This document shows, piece after piece, positions 25,658-33,247 of a stretch of 64,000 nucleotides of DNA. Each line of letters starts with the position of its first letter. Within the stretch, counting starts at the first letter, position 1. The notes under the pieces are model-generated. The model made no database searches. It saw nothing but the letters and a program-made list of their open reading frames with translations, and had not been told where the DNA came from. A program made the position numbers and the translations under genes. The stretch is taken from the NCBI RefSeq assembly GCF_036365825.1, contig NZ_CP142675.1, forward strand, positions 868,001 through 932,000. The letters run 5' to 3'. The DNA is from Qipengyuania sp. HL-TH1. GTDB taxonomy: Bacteria; Pseudomonadota; Alphaproteobacteria; Sphingomonadales; Sphingomonadaceae.

Positions 25658-27136
25658 ATGTCGCGCATCAGATTTACCGCCGCCACCTCCGTCACCGCTT
25701 TGTCGCTGGCGCTGGCCGGCTGCATGGGCGGGGGCGACATTCCGAGCGCATCCACCCCGATTACGCAAAGCGAAGCGCAGATGGGTGCCGAAGCGCATCC
25801 GCAGCTGCTCGCCGAATTCGGCGGCGCGATGAGCGGCAGCCATGCGCAATATGTCGAGCAGGTGGGCAAGAACATCGCGGTCCAGTCCGGGCTTGGCAAT
25901 GCGCGCGAATCGTTCACGGTTTCGCTGCTCAACAGCCCGGTGAACAACGCTTTCGCGATCCCCGGTGGCTATATCTACACGACGCGCCAGCTGGTCGCGT
26001 TGATGAACAATGAAGCCGAACTGGCCGGCGTGCTCGGGCACGAGGTCGGCCATGTCGCCGCGCGCCATTCGCAGCGGCGCCAGGCCGCCTCGCAGCGCAA
26101 TACGCTGCTTGGCGCAGCAGGTGCCATCCTGTCGGGCATCCTGCTCGGCAATAGCGGGATTGGGCAGCAGATCGGCCAGGCCGCATTGCAGGGTTCGCAA
26201 TTGCTGACGCTGAAATTCTCGCGTTCGCAGGAACTGGAAGCCGACGAACTTGGCATCCGCTATCTCAACCAGGCGGGCTACGATCCGCGCGCGATGGCGA
26301 CCGTCCTGCAGAGCCTGGCGATGCAGAACGCGCTCGATGCCCGGGTCCAGGGCCGCGACAATGCCAGCATTCCCGAATGGGCTTCGACCCACCCCGATCC
26401 GGCCAGCCGCGTCCAGAGCGCCATGACGACCGCGCAAGCCGCGGGCGTCGGCGGCGGGATCACCAATCGCGACACCTTCCTCACCCGGATCGACGGGCTG
26501 ACCTATGGCGACGACCCGGCGCAGGGCGTGGTCGAAGGCCGTCAGTTCATCCATCCCGAACTGCGGCTCGCCTTCACCGCGCCGCAGGGTTTCTACATGG
26601 TCAATGGCACGCGCGCCGTGTCGATCAACGGCCAGAGCGGACAGGCACAGTTCACGCTCGCACCGTACAGCAACAATCTCGACAGCTACGTCACCAGCGT
26701 CTTCGCCGGGGTGAGCGAGCAGCAGCAGATCCGCCCGCAGTCGATCCAGAAGACGACCGTCAACGGATTGCCGGCCGCTTACGGAACCGCGCGGGTAAAC
26801 TCGGGCAATGGGCAGGTCGATGTGACGGTGTTCGCGTATGAATTTTCGAACAGTGTCGCCTATCACTTCCTCGCCATCACGCCGGCGGGCCAGGCATCGA
26901 CGTTCAACCAGATGTTCAGTTCGATGCGGCGGATCGACGCGCAGACCGCGGCCAATATCATCCCGCGCGTGATCGATGTGGTCACGGTGCGGAGCGGCGA
27001 TACGGTCAATTCACTGGCGAGCCGGATGGCCTATAGCGACAATCAGGTAGAACGTTTCCGCGTGCTCAACGGGCTGGCCTCGAACCAAGGGGTCAGCGCG
27101 GGGCAGAAGGTGAAGATCGTCGTCCGCGGGCGCTAA
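25658..27136 (+). CDS. M48-family zinc metalloprotease lipoprotein with C-terminal LysM-like domain
   Basis: 492 aa. The signal peptide ends in lipobox LALAGC (Cys22), so it is probably anchored in the envelope facing the periplasm. The M48 domain has NAFAIPGGYIYTTRQLVAL, the zinc motif HEVGH at 128-132, and the third ligand in SRSQELEADELGIRYL. The C-terminal half has no known enzyme motif and ends in a LysM-like repeat (VVTVRSGDTVNSLASRMAYS) that may bind peptidoglycan. Similar BepA/YfgC-type proteases degrade misassembled outer-membrane proteins; that role is inferred. Ribosome site GGGGAGA upstream. It ends at a bidirectional terminator. Confidence 0.88.
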   Translation: MSRIRFTAATSVTALSLALAGCMGGGDIPSASTPITQSEAQMGAEAHPQLLAEFGGAMSGSHAQYVEQVGKNIAVQSGLGNARESFTVSLLNSPVNNAFAIPGGYIYTTRQLVALMNNEAELAGVLGHEVGHVAARHSQRRQAASQRNTLLGAAGAILSGILLGNSGIGQQIGQAALQGSQLLTLKFSRSQELEADELGIRYLNQAGYDPRAMATVLQSLAMQNALDARVQGRDNASIPEWASTHPDPASRVQSAMTTAQAAGVGGGITNRDTFLTRIDGLTYGDDPAQGVVEGRQFIHPELRLAFTAPQGFYMVNGTRAVSINGQSGQAQFTLAPYSNNLDSYVTSVFAGVSEQQQIRPQSIQKTTVNGLPAAYGTARVNSGNGQVDVTVFAYEFSNSVAYHFLAITPAGQASTFNQMFSSMRRIDAQTAANIIPRVIDVVTVRSGDTVNSLASRMAYSDNQVERFRVLNGLASNQGVSAGQKVKIVVRGR

Positions 27137-27165
27137 CGCGTCACGCCGACGCCGGACAAAAGAAA

Positions 27166-27192
27166 AGGGCGGCGGGTTGAACCCGCCGCCCT
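27166..27192. terminator. Bidirectional intrinsic terminator
   Basis: A perfect 12-bp GC-rich stem (arms 27166-27177 and 27181-27192) with a 3-nt loop lies between the convergent M48 protease and Flp pilin genes. On the minus strand it is followed by TTTCTTTTG, a good U-tract. On the plus strand CTCTTTAT follows, which is weaker. It can serve both genes. Confidence 0.85.
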
Positions 27193-27214
27193 CTCTTTAT
27201 CGATCGCGTCGAAC

Positions 27215-27385
27215 TTAGTTTTCGGCGCTCAGCGTGGTCGAGACCTTGTTGAAGGTCGTGCTGAGTTCGTCACCCAGGCTCTGCATTGCGGTGATCGCAG
27301 CAACGGCGATCAGGGCAGCGATAAGGCCGTATTCGATAGCGGTTGCGCCTTCTTCATTGCGGCGCAGCTTACGGAAAAACTTCAT
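27215..27385 (-). CDS. Flp/Fap-type IVb pilin, small
   Basis: 56 aa: MKFFRKLRRNEEG, then ATAIEYGLIAALIAVAAITA, then MQSLGDELSTTFNKVSTTLS and AEN. This is the classic Flp prepilin layout: a short basic leader, cleavage by a TadV/CpaA peptidase after Gly13, Glu and Tyr of the GATAIEYG motif, and one hydrophobic helix. Processed pilins assemble into adhesive Flp pili driven by Tad/Cpa machinery. No tad/cpa genes are in the window, so assembly depends on a distant locus. AGGAGA lies about 8 nt before the ATG. It is second of two tandem pilin genes, with a 120-bp gap. Confidence 0.9.
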   Translation of the reverse strand: MKFFRKLRRNEEGATAIEYGLIAALIAVAAITAMQSLGDELSTTFNKVSTTLSAEN

Positions 27386-27506
27386 GTGTCGTCTCCTGGT
27401 TCAGTCTTCGTACCCGGTCCGTCCCGAAAATCCGGTTCGAACATTTTCGGTTTTGCATCGAAGTGGTTGAAAAAATCCTAACACTCCGAGCATCCCATTT
27501 TCCCCG

Positions 27507-27686
27507 TCAGCCGCTCGTGACCGCGACAACCGCGGCTTCAATGCTCGTCCACATGGCCGTAGCCGTAGTGCCGAAGGCCTGAATCCCGCCAATCATGGCA
27601 AGAAAGATCAGTGCGAGGATCAGCCCGTATTCGACGGCTGTGGCTCCGCGTGTGTCGCGTCCCAGATTGCGCAGGAATTCGACCAT
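27507..27686 (-). CDS. Flp/Fap-type IVb pilin, second copy
   Basis: 59 aa: MVEFLRNLGRDTRG, then ATAVEYGLILALIFLAMIGG, then IQAFGTTATAMWTSIEAAVV and AVTSG. Same Flp signature (GATAVEYG) as the neighbour, but the mature C-terminus lacks charged residues, whereas the other copy has several. The two are therefore diverged paralogues, perhaps a major and a minor subunit. The start was set at ATG 27686; the frame continues to 28043, but that part is antisense to mutT. It is divergent from mutT with a 40-bp gap. Confidence 0.88.
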   Translation of the reverse strand: MVEFLRNLGRDTRGATAVEYGLILALIFLAMIGGIQAFGTTATAMWTSIEAAVVAVTSG

Positions 27687-27726
27687 GTTCGTTGCCCCAT
27701 TCGTCACTTGCCTAAGCTGACAATCG

Positions 27727-28191
27727 GTGAGTACGGCTGATCGGGTTAAGAAAGGGTTGAGGGCGGCGAAGGTTTTGGAAAATATTCCGACATGGACCTG
27801 TGTGGTGGCCCTGGCGCTCAGCGACGGGAAGGGCCGCTGGCTGATGCACCGGCGGCCCGCGCACAAGCACCATGGCGGGTTGTGGGAATTCCCCGGCGGC
27901 AAGGTGGAAATCGAGGAAAAACCGCGGGATGCGCTGGTCCGGGAGATCGATGAAGAGCTCGGATTGGCGCTTGCGCCGGAGCAGGTTTGGCCGGTCGCCT
28001 TCGCCGAAGAAACGCTTGCCGAAGCGCGTCCGCCGATTGTCATAATGCTTTACAGGTCGGTGTGGGACGGCAGTCCGGTGGAGGCCCGCGAAGGGGGCGA
28101 AATCGCATGGTTTGCGCCGCGCGAGATCGAGTCGCTCGACAAACCGCCGCTCGATATCGAGCTCATGCGGCACTTGTTTGCAAAACCTTGA
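27727..28191 (+). CDS. mutT: MutT-type Nudix hydrolase (8-oxo-dGTP diphosphatase)
   Basis: 154 aa from GTG 27727. The Nudix box is complete: GGKVEIEEKPRDALVREIDE followed by ELGL. WLMHRRPAHKHHGGLWEFPG precedes it, as in MutT proteins that cleanse 8-oxo-dGTP from the nucleotide pool and prevent A:T to C:G transversions. The C-terminus has EIAWFAPREIESLDKPPLD, the usual MutT ending. The first ~18 residues (STADRVKKGLRAAKVLEN) are not part of the fold, so the true start may be later. It is followed 50 bp downstream by tRNA-Arg. Confidence 0.85.
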   Translation: MSTADRVKKGLRAAKVLENIPTWTCVVALALSDGKGRWLMHRRPAHKHHGGLWEFPGGKVEIEEKPRDALVREIDEELGLALAPEQVWPVAFAEETLAEARPPIVIMLYRSVWDGSPVEAREGGEIAWFAPREIESLDKPPLDIELMRHLFAKP

Positions 28192-28241
28192 ATTAGGGAT
28201 TGCCAAGCTGGGGGCACCTGCCTATGTGCCGCCCTCCAAGC

Positions 28242-28318
28242 GCGCCCGTAGCTCAGCTGGATAGAGCACCAGACTACGAATCTGGGGGCCGGAGGTTCGA
28301 ATCCTTCCGGGCGCGCCA
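28242..28318 (+). tRNA. tRNA-Arg (anticodon ACG)
   Basis: A 77-nt cloverleaf: acceptor GCGCCCG/CGGGCGC, D-arm GCTCAGCTGGATAGAGC, anticodon stem CCAGA/TCTGG with loop CTACGAA (anticodon ACG, read as inosine-CG), T-arm GGAGGTTCGAATCCTTC, discriminator G, and an encoded CCA end. ACG is the tRNA that reads CGU/CGC/CGA after A-to-I editing. It is a single gene, followed by a hairpin. Confidence 0.97.
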
Positions 28319-28354
28319 CAAGAGGCCATCTCTCGCAAGAGGGGTGGCCTCTTG
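28319..28354 (+). terminator. Stem-loop after tRNA-Arg
   Basis: Perfect 10-bp inverted repeat (CAAGAGGCCA at 28319-28328, TGGCCTCTTG at 28345-28354) directly after the CCA end. A short T-containing tail (TGGTTCTGG) follows. Probably the tRNA terminator or a processing structure. Confidence 0.55.
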
Positions 28355-28441
28355 TGGTTCTGGCGTAGGGAAATTTGCTTTTGAGAGCTGAGGACGGCCA
28401 GACCCACGCTACCGCGGTGGCCTGTCCTTCCGGGTGCGGCG

Positions 28442-28843
28442 CTAGTCCGCCTGGTCCTCGAGCCAATGCATATCGTCGTCGCTGAAGCCGAAGTGGTGGC
28501 CGGCTTCATGGACCACCACGTGGCGAACGAGGTCATCCATGCGCACGCCGGTCTCGCGCCATTCGGCAATCAGCGGTTCGCGGAACAGCCAGATTCGCGG
28601 CGGCAGGCGTCCGCTTTCCCAGATCGACCGGTCGGGGAGGGGCTCGCCCTCATAGAGGCCGGATAGGTGCCAGCGTTCCTCCATGCCGACCGAAGCTAGC
28701 TGCTCGGGGGTGGCAAAGTCTTCCACCTGCAGGACGATATCGCCCAGCTGCTCGCGGAACTGCGCGGGCAGGGCAGCGAGTGCGGCTTGCGCCATCATCT
28801 GCATCTGCGGTTTCGACGGGGCCTGGCGGTCGTGCATGGCCAT
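28442..28843 (-). CDS. Zincin-like metallopeptidase family protein
   Basis: 133 aa from ATG 28843 (MAMHDRQAPSKP). The zinc site is near the C-terminus: VVVHEAGHHFGFSDDDMHWL gives HExxH plus the downstream Asp/Glu ligand, as in the small 'zincin-like metallopeptidase' family (PF06262). The central part has VEDFATPEQL and LFREPLIAEW, also typical. These proteins are cytosolic and uncharacterised as proteases. Frames extend 10 codons further upstream to 28873 without a better ribosome site. It converges on tRNA-Arg and diverges from the hemerythrin gene (84 bp). Confidence 0.82.
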   Translation of the reverse strand: MAMHDRQAPSKPQMQMMAQAALAALPAQFREQLGDIVLQVEDFATPEQLASVGMEERWHLSGLYEGEPLPDRSIWESGRLPPRIWLFREPLIAEWRETGVRMDDLVRHVVVHEAGHHFGFSDDDMHWLEDQAD

Positions 28844-28927
28844 GGAGATGGGACCGCGCGCCGCCCGGCACAAGACTGGAACCGCGCCGCCGGTAGCCGG
28901 TTCATTGGTGAAAGGAGATCATTTTCC

Positions 28928-29419
28928 ATGACCGACGCCTCAGAAATTTTCGCGCGCCTCAAGCAGGATCACGACCAGCACCGCGAGCTGCTCGACAAAT
29001 TGCTCGAGACGAGCGGCGACAGCAGCGAGCGCGTGACGCTGTTCGAAGAGCTTACCAAGGAACTCAAGTCGCACGCCGCGGCAGAGGAACAGGCGCTCTA
29101 TTCGACCATGCTGCGCAAACCGCCGACCACCGGCGAGACGCGCCACTCGGTCGCCGAGCACCACGAGATCGAGGAAGCGCTCAACGATCTGGCGGCTACC
29201 GATATGTCGGAAGGTGGCTGGCTGACGAAGTTCAAGAATTTCGACCACCAGTACCGTCATCACATCAACGAGGAAGAGGAAGATCACTTCCCCGACTTCG
29301 AGCAATATCTCGACGATGACGACATGAAGCACATGGAAAAGGTGTTCGAGCGCCGCAAGCGCGAGGAAATGGCCGAGGCCGAGGTCACGCCCGAGAAAAA
29401 GGAAGACGCCAAGGAATAG
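28928..29419 (+). CDS. Hemerythrin HHE-domain protein
   Basis: 163 aa from ATG 28928, with AAAGGAGA about 10 nt upstream. It is a four-helix HHE cation-binding fold: LKQDHDQHRELLDKLLE (first His/Glu pair), LKSHAAAEEQALYS, VAEHHEIEEALNDL, and HHINEEEEDHFPDFE (last His and carboxylates). The tail is highly charged (EEMAEAEVTPEKKEDAKE). Such proteins bind a di-iron centre and O2, or buffer iron/NO stress. It reads into the phospholipase D gene 19 bp later, so the two probably share a transcript. Confidence 0.88.
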   Translation: MTDASEIFARLKQDHDQHRELLDKLLETSGDSSERVTLFEELTKELKSHAAAEEQALYSTMLRKPPTTGETRHSVAEHHEIEEALNDLAATDMSEGGWLTKFKNFDHQYRHHINEEEEDHFPDFEQYLDDDDMKHMEKVFERRKREEMAEAEVTPEKKEDAKE

Positions 29420-29438
29420 CGCTGGCAGGGGGCGGGAG

Positions 29439-30980
29439 GTGAGCAAAGCGGGCACAAGCGACCCGAGCCGGGTTTCCGGGCTCGAACCTTCGGTCGAACC
29501 GGGGGTGTGGCGCTATGCCAAGGCTACGCGCGCCAGCGTTATCGTCGACGCAGCTGACTATTTCGCCCTCGTGCAGGAAGCGATGCTCAAGTCGCGGCGG
29601 CGTATCCTGCTGATCGGTTGGGACTTCGATACACGCATCCATCTCGAACGCGGACGTCGCTGGTGGCAGCGTGGGTGGAAGCGCGGCTATCCCTCGCGCC
29701 TGGGCAGTTTCATCGCCTGGCTTGCCCGGCACCGCAAACAGCTTGATATCCGTATCCTCAAATGGAGCGTCGGTGCGCTTTCGACCATCGGGCGTGCCTC
29801 GATGTGGTGGGATCTCGCGCGGTGGATCCGGCATTCGCGGATCACCTTCAAATTCGACACCGCCCATCCGGTCGGCTGTACCCACCACCAGAAGATCGCG
29901 GTGCTCGACAACCAGGTCGCCGTGTGCGGCGGGATAGACATGACCGACCAGCGCTGGGACACGCGCGAACACAAGGAAGATGATCCGCGGCGCAAGACGC
30001 CGCATGGGCGGCCCTATAAGCCGTGGCACGATGCCGCGATGATGATGGAAGGCGAAATCGCCGTCGCCCTTGCACAATTGGGGGACGACCGTTGGACCTG
30101 CGCTGGCGGCGATGAACTTCCCGACGTGCCCGAAAGCCCCGGTACGCCCTGGCCCGATGCACTGGAGGCGCAATTCGAGAATGTCGAAATCGGCATCGCC
30201 CGCACCCGCGCATCCTATCGTGACTGGGAGGCGGTCGACGAGATCGAGCAACTCTATCTCAAGCAGATCGGGGCGGCCAAACGCTTCATCTACGCCGAAA
30301 GCCAGTATTTCGCCTCGCGCGCGATTGCCGAGGCGATCATCGCCCGGCTGCAGGAAGACGAACCGCCCGAGATCGTCATCGTCCATCCCTGCCATGCCGA
30401 TGGCTGGCTGGAGCAGCAGGCGATGGACCACGCACGCGCCGAACTGGTGCGCGCGATAGAAGAGGCGGATAAGCACCACCGGTTCTCGCTGTGGTCACCA
30501 TTTTCCGGCGAGACCCCGATCTATGTCCACGCCAAGATCATGATCATCGACGACGATATCCTGCGGATCGGCTCGGCCAATCTCAACAATCGCTCGATGG
30601 GACTCGATAGTGAATGCGACGTGTTCATCGATGCCACGCGTGAGGGCAACGATCACGCGCGTGCCGGCATTGCCGACCTGCGGCGATCGCTGCTCGGCGA
30701 GCATTGCGGGATCGACGAAGGGGAGGTCGGCCAGCTGCTGTCGCGCTACGGGTCGATGGCCCGTTTGATCGACCACTCGCAGGAAGACGGCGGGCGCAAT
30801 CTGCGGCGTTACCACGCGCCCGAACTCAATGGAGTCGAGCAGACCCTGGCCGAAAGCGCGCTGCTCGATCCCGAGCACCCGGAAGAGATGTTCGAGCCAT
30901 TTGCAAAGGGCGGCCTTTTCCGCAAAGGCAGCAGGCTCGCGCGGTTTCGCGAAAAGTTCAGGAGGATCAAGGGAACGTGA
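29439..30980 (+). CDS. Phospholipase D-family protein (two HKD motifs)
   Basis: 513 aa from GTG 29439. The first HKD motif CTHHQKIAVLDNQVAVCGGI and the second YVHAKIMIIDDDILRIGSAN each give HxKxxxxD, with the Asn/Ser of GSANLNNRS behind the second. RRRILLIGWDFDTRIHLERG opens the fold. No signal peptide or TM helix is obvious, though a basic Trp-rich stretch (RRWWQRGWKRG) may touch membranes. Cardiolipin synthase-like and PLD phosphodiesterases share this layout, so the substrate (phosphatidyl headgroup) is inferred. The C-terminus is basic (RKGSRLARFREKFRRIKG). Its stop overlaps the folE GTG. Confidence 0.88.
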   Translation: MSKAGTSDPSRVSGLEPSVEPGVWRYAKATRASVIVDAADYFALVQEAMLKSRRRILLIGWDFDTRIHLERGRRWWQRGWKRGYPSRLGSFIAWLARHRKQLDIRILKWSVGALSTIGRASMWWDLARWIRHSRITFKFDTAHPVGCTHHQKIAVLDNQVAVCGGIDMTDQRWDTREHKEDDPRRKTPHGRPYKPWHDAAMMMEGEIAVALAQLGDDRWTCAGGDELPDVPESPGTPWPDALEAQFENVEIGIARTRASYRDWEAVDEIEQLYLKQIGAAKRFIYAESQYFASRAIAEAIIARLQEDEPPEIVIVHPCHADGWLEQQAMDHARAELVRAIEEADKHHRFSLWSPFSGETPIYVHAKIMIIDDDILRIGSANLNNRSMGLDSECDVFIDATREGNDHARAGIADLRRSLLGEHCGIDEGEVGQLLSRYGSMARLIDHSQEDGGRNLRRYHAPELNGVEQTLAESALLDPEHPEEMFEPFAKGGLFRKGSRLARFREKFRRIKGT

Positions 30981-31588
30981 GCAGCCTAGTTGGACCCGAC
31001 GAGGACGATCCCCGCGGCAAGCTGCCGGTACCCGACCATGTCCAGGATGCCATTCGCACCTTGATCGAATGGACCGGCGATGATCCCTCGCGTGAAGGCC
31101 TGCTCGATACCCCCGCCCGCGTGGCGCGCGCGTGGAAGGAATATTGCCTCGGTTACGAGGAAGATCCCGCCTACCATCTCGGCCGCGTGTTCGAGGAAGT
31201 CGGCGGCTATAACGAGATCGTCCTGCTCAAGGACATCCCGTTCCAGTCGCATTGCGAACATCATATGGCGCCGATCATCGGCAAGGCGGCGATCGCTTAC
31301 CTGCCCCATGACCGCGTGGTCGGCATTTCCAAGCTGGCCCGGGTGCTGCACGGTTTCGCGCGGCGTTTGCAGGTGCAGGAACGCCTGACCGCGGAAGTCG
31401 CCGATTGCATCTGGGAGAACCTTCAGCCGCAGGGCGTCGCCGTGGTTATCGAGGCGTCGCATAGCTGCATGACCGCGCGCGGGGTCAAAACCCCCGGTGT
31501 CGGCATGGTCACCAGCCGCATGATGGGTACGTTCCTCGACGATCACCGCAGCCGCGAGGAAGTGCTCCGCCTGATGGGGTACGGCTGA
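30977..31588 (+). CDS. folE: GTP cyclohydrolase I
   Basis: 203 aa from GTG 30977, overlapping the previous stop (GTGA). It opens GTP to 7,8-dihydroneopterin triphosphate, the first step of folate and queuosine precursor synthesis. The zinc ligands Cys/His/His are in FQSHCEHHMAPIIG and the third Cys in EASHSCMTARGV. YLPHDRVVGISKLARVLHGF and RLQVQERLTAEVADCIWENL are family signatures. GGAGG is about 12 nt upstream of the start. Placement after the phospholipase is not functionally obvious. Confidence 0.95.
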   Translation: MSSLVGPDEDDPRGKLPVPDHVQDAIRTLIEWTGDDPSREGLLDTPARVARAWKEYCLGYEEDPAYHLGRVFEEVGGYNEIVLLKDIPFQSHCEHHMAPIIGKAAIAYLPHDRVVGISKLARVLHGFARRLQVQERLTAEVADCIWENLQPQGVAVVIEASHSCMTARGVKTPGVGMVTSRMMGTFLDDHRSREEVLRLMGYG

Positions 31589-31654
31589 CCTCGCTTCCCC
31601 GAGTGCAGTCTCAACGGCATTCGGAGTATAGTCGGCCCATCAGGACACGCCGAT

Positions 31655-32170
31655 TTAACCGATCCTGCGAACCAGCGCCTCGGTATACAGGCGCGGCGGA
31701 TCCGAGGATTGCAGATAGCTGCACATGGCATCCATCGCATTGTCGGTCAGCTTCAGCTGGACATTGCGCGAATTCGCGCAGGGCTTGGTCCGGACGAGGT
31801 ACCCCTCGTTCTCCATGACCGAAATGGCGCGTAGCGCGGTGGTCGGTGGAACGTGCGCCGCATAGCTGGCCTTGGTGATCGATACCGGGTGGTCGTTCGC
31901 CGTGCGTTCGAACAGATGGAGCAGCAGGTCCCACATCGGTTCGCCGAGGAATTTCGGCGGCAGGATTTTTTCGCGCCTGCGTCGCAGCGAGAACATCGCT
32001 TGGGCTACCGGGACCAATTCGACCGGTGATACTTTCGGAGCGGAAGCCGGTTTGGTTGGGCGGGCAGCGCAGCCAAGGTCTTTTTCCAGCGTATCGGCAA
32101 GTTCGTTCAGCTGCGTGGCCTGCTGTCGGAGAACGGTGACATAATCTCTTGTTTTTTCTATCATAGGCAT
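31655..32170 (-). CDS. Winged-helix (MarR-like) transcriptional regulator
   Basis: 171 aa from ATG 32170 (MPMIEKTRDYVTVLRQQATQ). The N-terminal ~40 residues form a probable coiled coil (LRQQATQLNELADTLEKDL). The winged helix is at about 80-150: EPMWDLLLHLFERTAND, SITKASYAAHVPPTTALRAI (recognition region) and SVMENEGYLVRTK (wing). It resembles small sphingomonad regulators with a PPTTALR recognition helix. Target and signal unknown; no divergent partner gene is close, and it converges on folE. Starts at 32185 and 32164 are in frame. Confidence 0.75.
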   Translation of the reverse strand: MPMIEKTRDYVTVLRQQATQLNELADTLEKDLGCAARPTKPASAPKVSPVELVPVAQAMFSLRRRREKILPPKFLGEPMWDLLLHLFERTANDHPVSITKASYAAHVPPTTALRAISVMENEGYLVRTKPCANSRNVQLKLTDNAMDAMCSYLQSSDPPRLYTEALVRRIG

Positions 32171-32343
32171 TGAGTCGTGCCTCAACCTGCCCTGTCGCGA
32201 GAGGGCCCGCTTGCAGGGAGCTGAGGGTACCGATCGGGTTCCTTGATGGGGGGGCGATCGGGACAGGCTTCAGGGTATTTTGGCCCGTGTCTTGTATATT
32301 TTGGTCAGGCGGGAGGGCGACCTTCGCACGGGACTCACGAAAA

Positions 32344-32374
32344 CGCCCCACCCGGCGCAGGGCCGGGCGGGGCG
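32344..32374 (-). terminator. Intrinsic terminator of the peroxiredoxin gene
   Basis: A 12-bp stem with one mismatch (arms 32344-32355 and 32363-32374), a 7-nt loop, and TTTT following on the minus strand. It lies 33 bp past the peroxiredoxin stop. Positions 32171-32343 hold no other feature I can support, apart from the presumed promoter of the regulator. Confidence 0.85.
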
Positions 32375-32406
32375 GTCATTCCGTAACGGCGCAGGCCGAA
32401 ACAGGC

Positions 32407-32886
32407 CTACATCTGGCCGAGCATGTGTTCCGCGCTCGAGACCGAGAAATCGCCGGGTGCCTCGACATTGAGCTGCGTGACCACGCCGTCTTCGACAACC
32501 ATCGAATACCGCTGTCCGCGCTTGCCCATACCGAAACCCGAACCGTCCATCGTCAGGCCCACGGCTTCGGCGAAATTGCCATTGCCATCGGCGAGCATGG
32601 TGATGTCGTCCGATCCGGCCGAGCTCTTCCACGCGCCCATGACGAAAGCGTCGTTGACTGCAGTCGCGACGATTTCGTCGACGCCCTTGCTCTTCAGGTC
32701 GCCGGCCTTTTCGACATAGCCGGGCAGATGGCGCGCCGAACAGGTCGGGGTAAAGGCACCGGGCACCGAAAACAGCGCGACCTTCTTGCCCTTGAAATAT
32801 TCGCTCGAGCTGACCTGTTCGGGGCCATTCTCGGTCGCCTTGACCAGCTTCACATCAGGCAGCTTGTCGCCCACCGAAATCGTCAT
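32407..32886 (-). CDS. Peroxiredoxin (Prx5-like, single peroxidatic Cys motif)
   Basis: 159 aa from ATG 32886 (MTISVGDKLPDVKLVKATEN). The peroxidatic Cys lies in VPGAFTPTCSARHLPGYVE, with the conserved Thr and Pro of PxxxTxxC. VALFSVPG and SDDITMLADGNGNFAEAVGL are Prx5 landmarks, and GKRGQRYSMVVEDGVVTQL closes the fold. It reduces H2O2 and alkyl hydroperoxides with thiol or glutaredoxin electrons, probably in the cytosol. It is divergent from ahcY across a 361-bp region. It has its own intrinsic terminator, so it is monocistronic. Confidence 0.93.
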   Translation of the reverse strand: MTISVGDKLPDVKLVKATENGPEQVSSSEYFKGKKVALFSVPGAFTPTCSARHLPGYVEKAGDLKSKGVDEIVATAVNDAFVMGAWKSSAGSDDITMLADGNGNFAEAVGLTMDGSGFGMGKRGQRYSMVVEDGVVTQLNVEAPGDFSVSSAEHMLGQM

Positions 32887-33059
32887 GTTGGAAACTCCGT
32901 TAATGTCGTCCGGCGCATGGGTAGGCGGGCGCGAAGGCCCGCGCAACCTTCCTCGACGGGCACGGCACCGCGGAACCGCCGTGCAAGCGTTAAGACGTCT
33001 TTACCGCGCCGCTTTAAGTTACTGTAATCCCTTTACCCTATCCCATGAAATGCGAGATT

Positions 33060-33209
33060 GCAGCGATGAAACGGCTCGCTGCTGCGCCGCGCAACGGGGG
33101 ACGGTTCGCGGCGCGCCGGGGCCCCTTCGGGTTCGCAACGGTCGGGGGGCTGTTGCCCCCGGTTCGTGGAGGGGCTAGGGGCGGCGCCAATGCGGCGGCC
33201 GCCCCTTTT
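33060..33209 (+). promoter_or_regulatory. Structured ahcY leader ending in an intrinsic terminator (candidate riboswitch/attenuator)
   Basis: Between the divergent peroxiredoxin start (32886) and ahcY (33248) the plus strand can form four hairpins in a row. P1: 7 bp, 33060-33066 with 33076-33082. P2: 8-9 bp, 33083-33091 with 33107-33115. P3: 8 bp with one G-U, 33121-33128 with 33168-33175, enclosing a 6-bp GGGGGC/GCCCCC hairpin (33145-33160). The last is the terminator GGGGCGGC/GCCGCCCC (33178-33185, 33198-33205) with TTTT. The terminator is 39 nt before the ahcY start, and the upstream gene points away, so it can only act on ahcY mRNA. I could not match it to the SAH or SAM riboswitch consensus by eye. 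Positions 32887-33059 probably hold the two divergent promoters. Confidence 0.55.
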
Positions 33210-33247
33210 GCGTGCGGTCACCACCCCGAAAAGTCGAGGACATCATC

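Noticed and set aside
33040..33247. SAH riboswitch (Rfam type) in the ahcY leader
   Set aside because: The GAGGAGCGCTGC core and the associated stem are not visible; kept as an unclassified leader.
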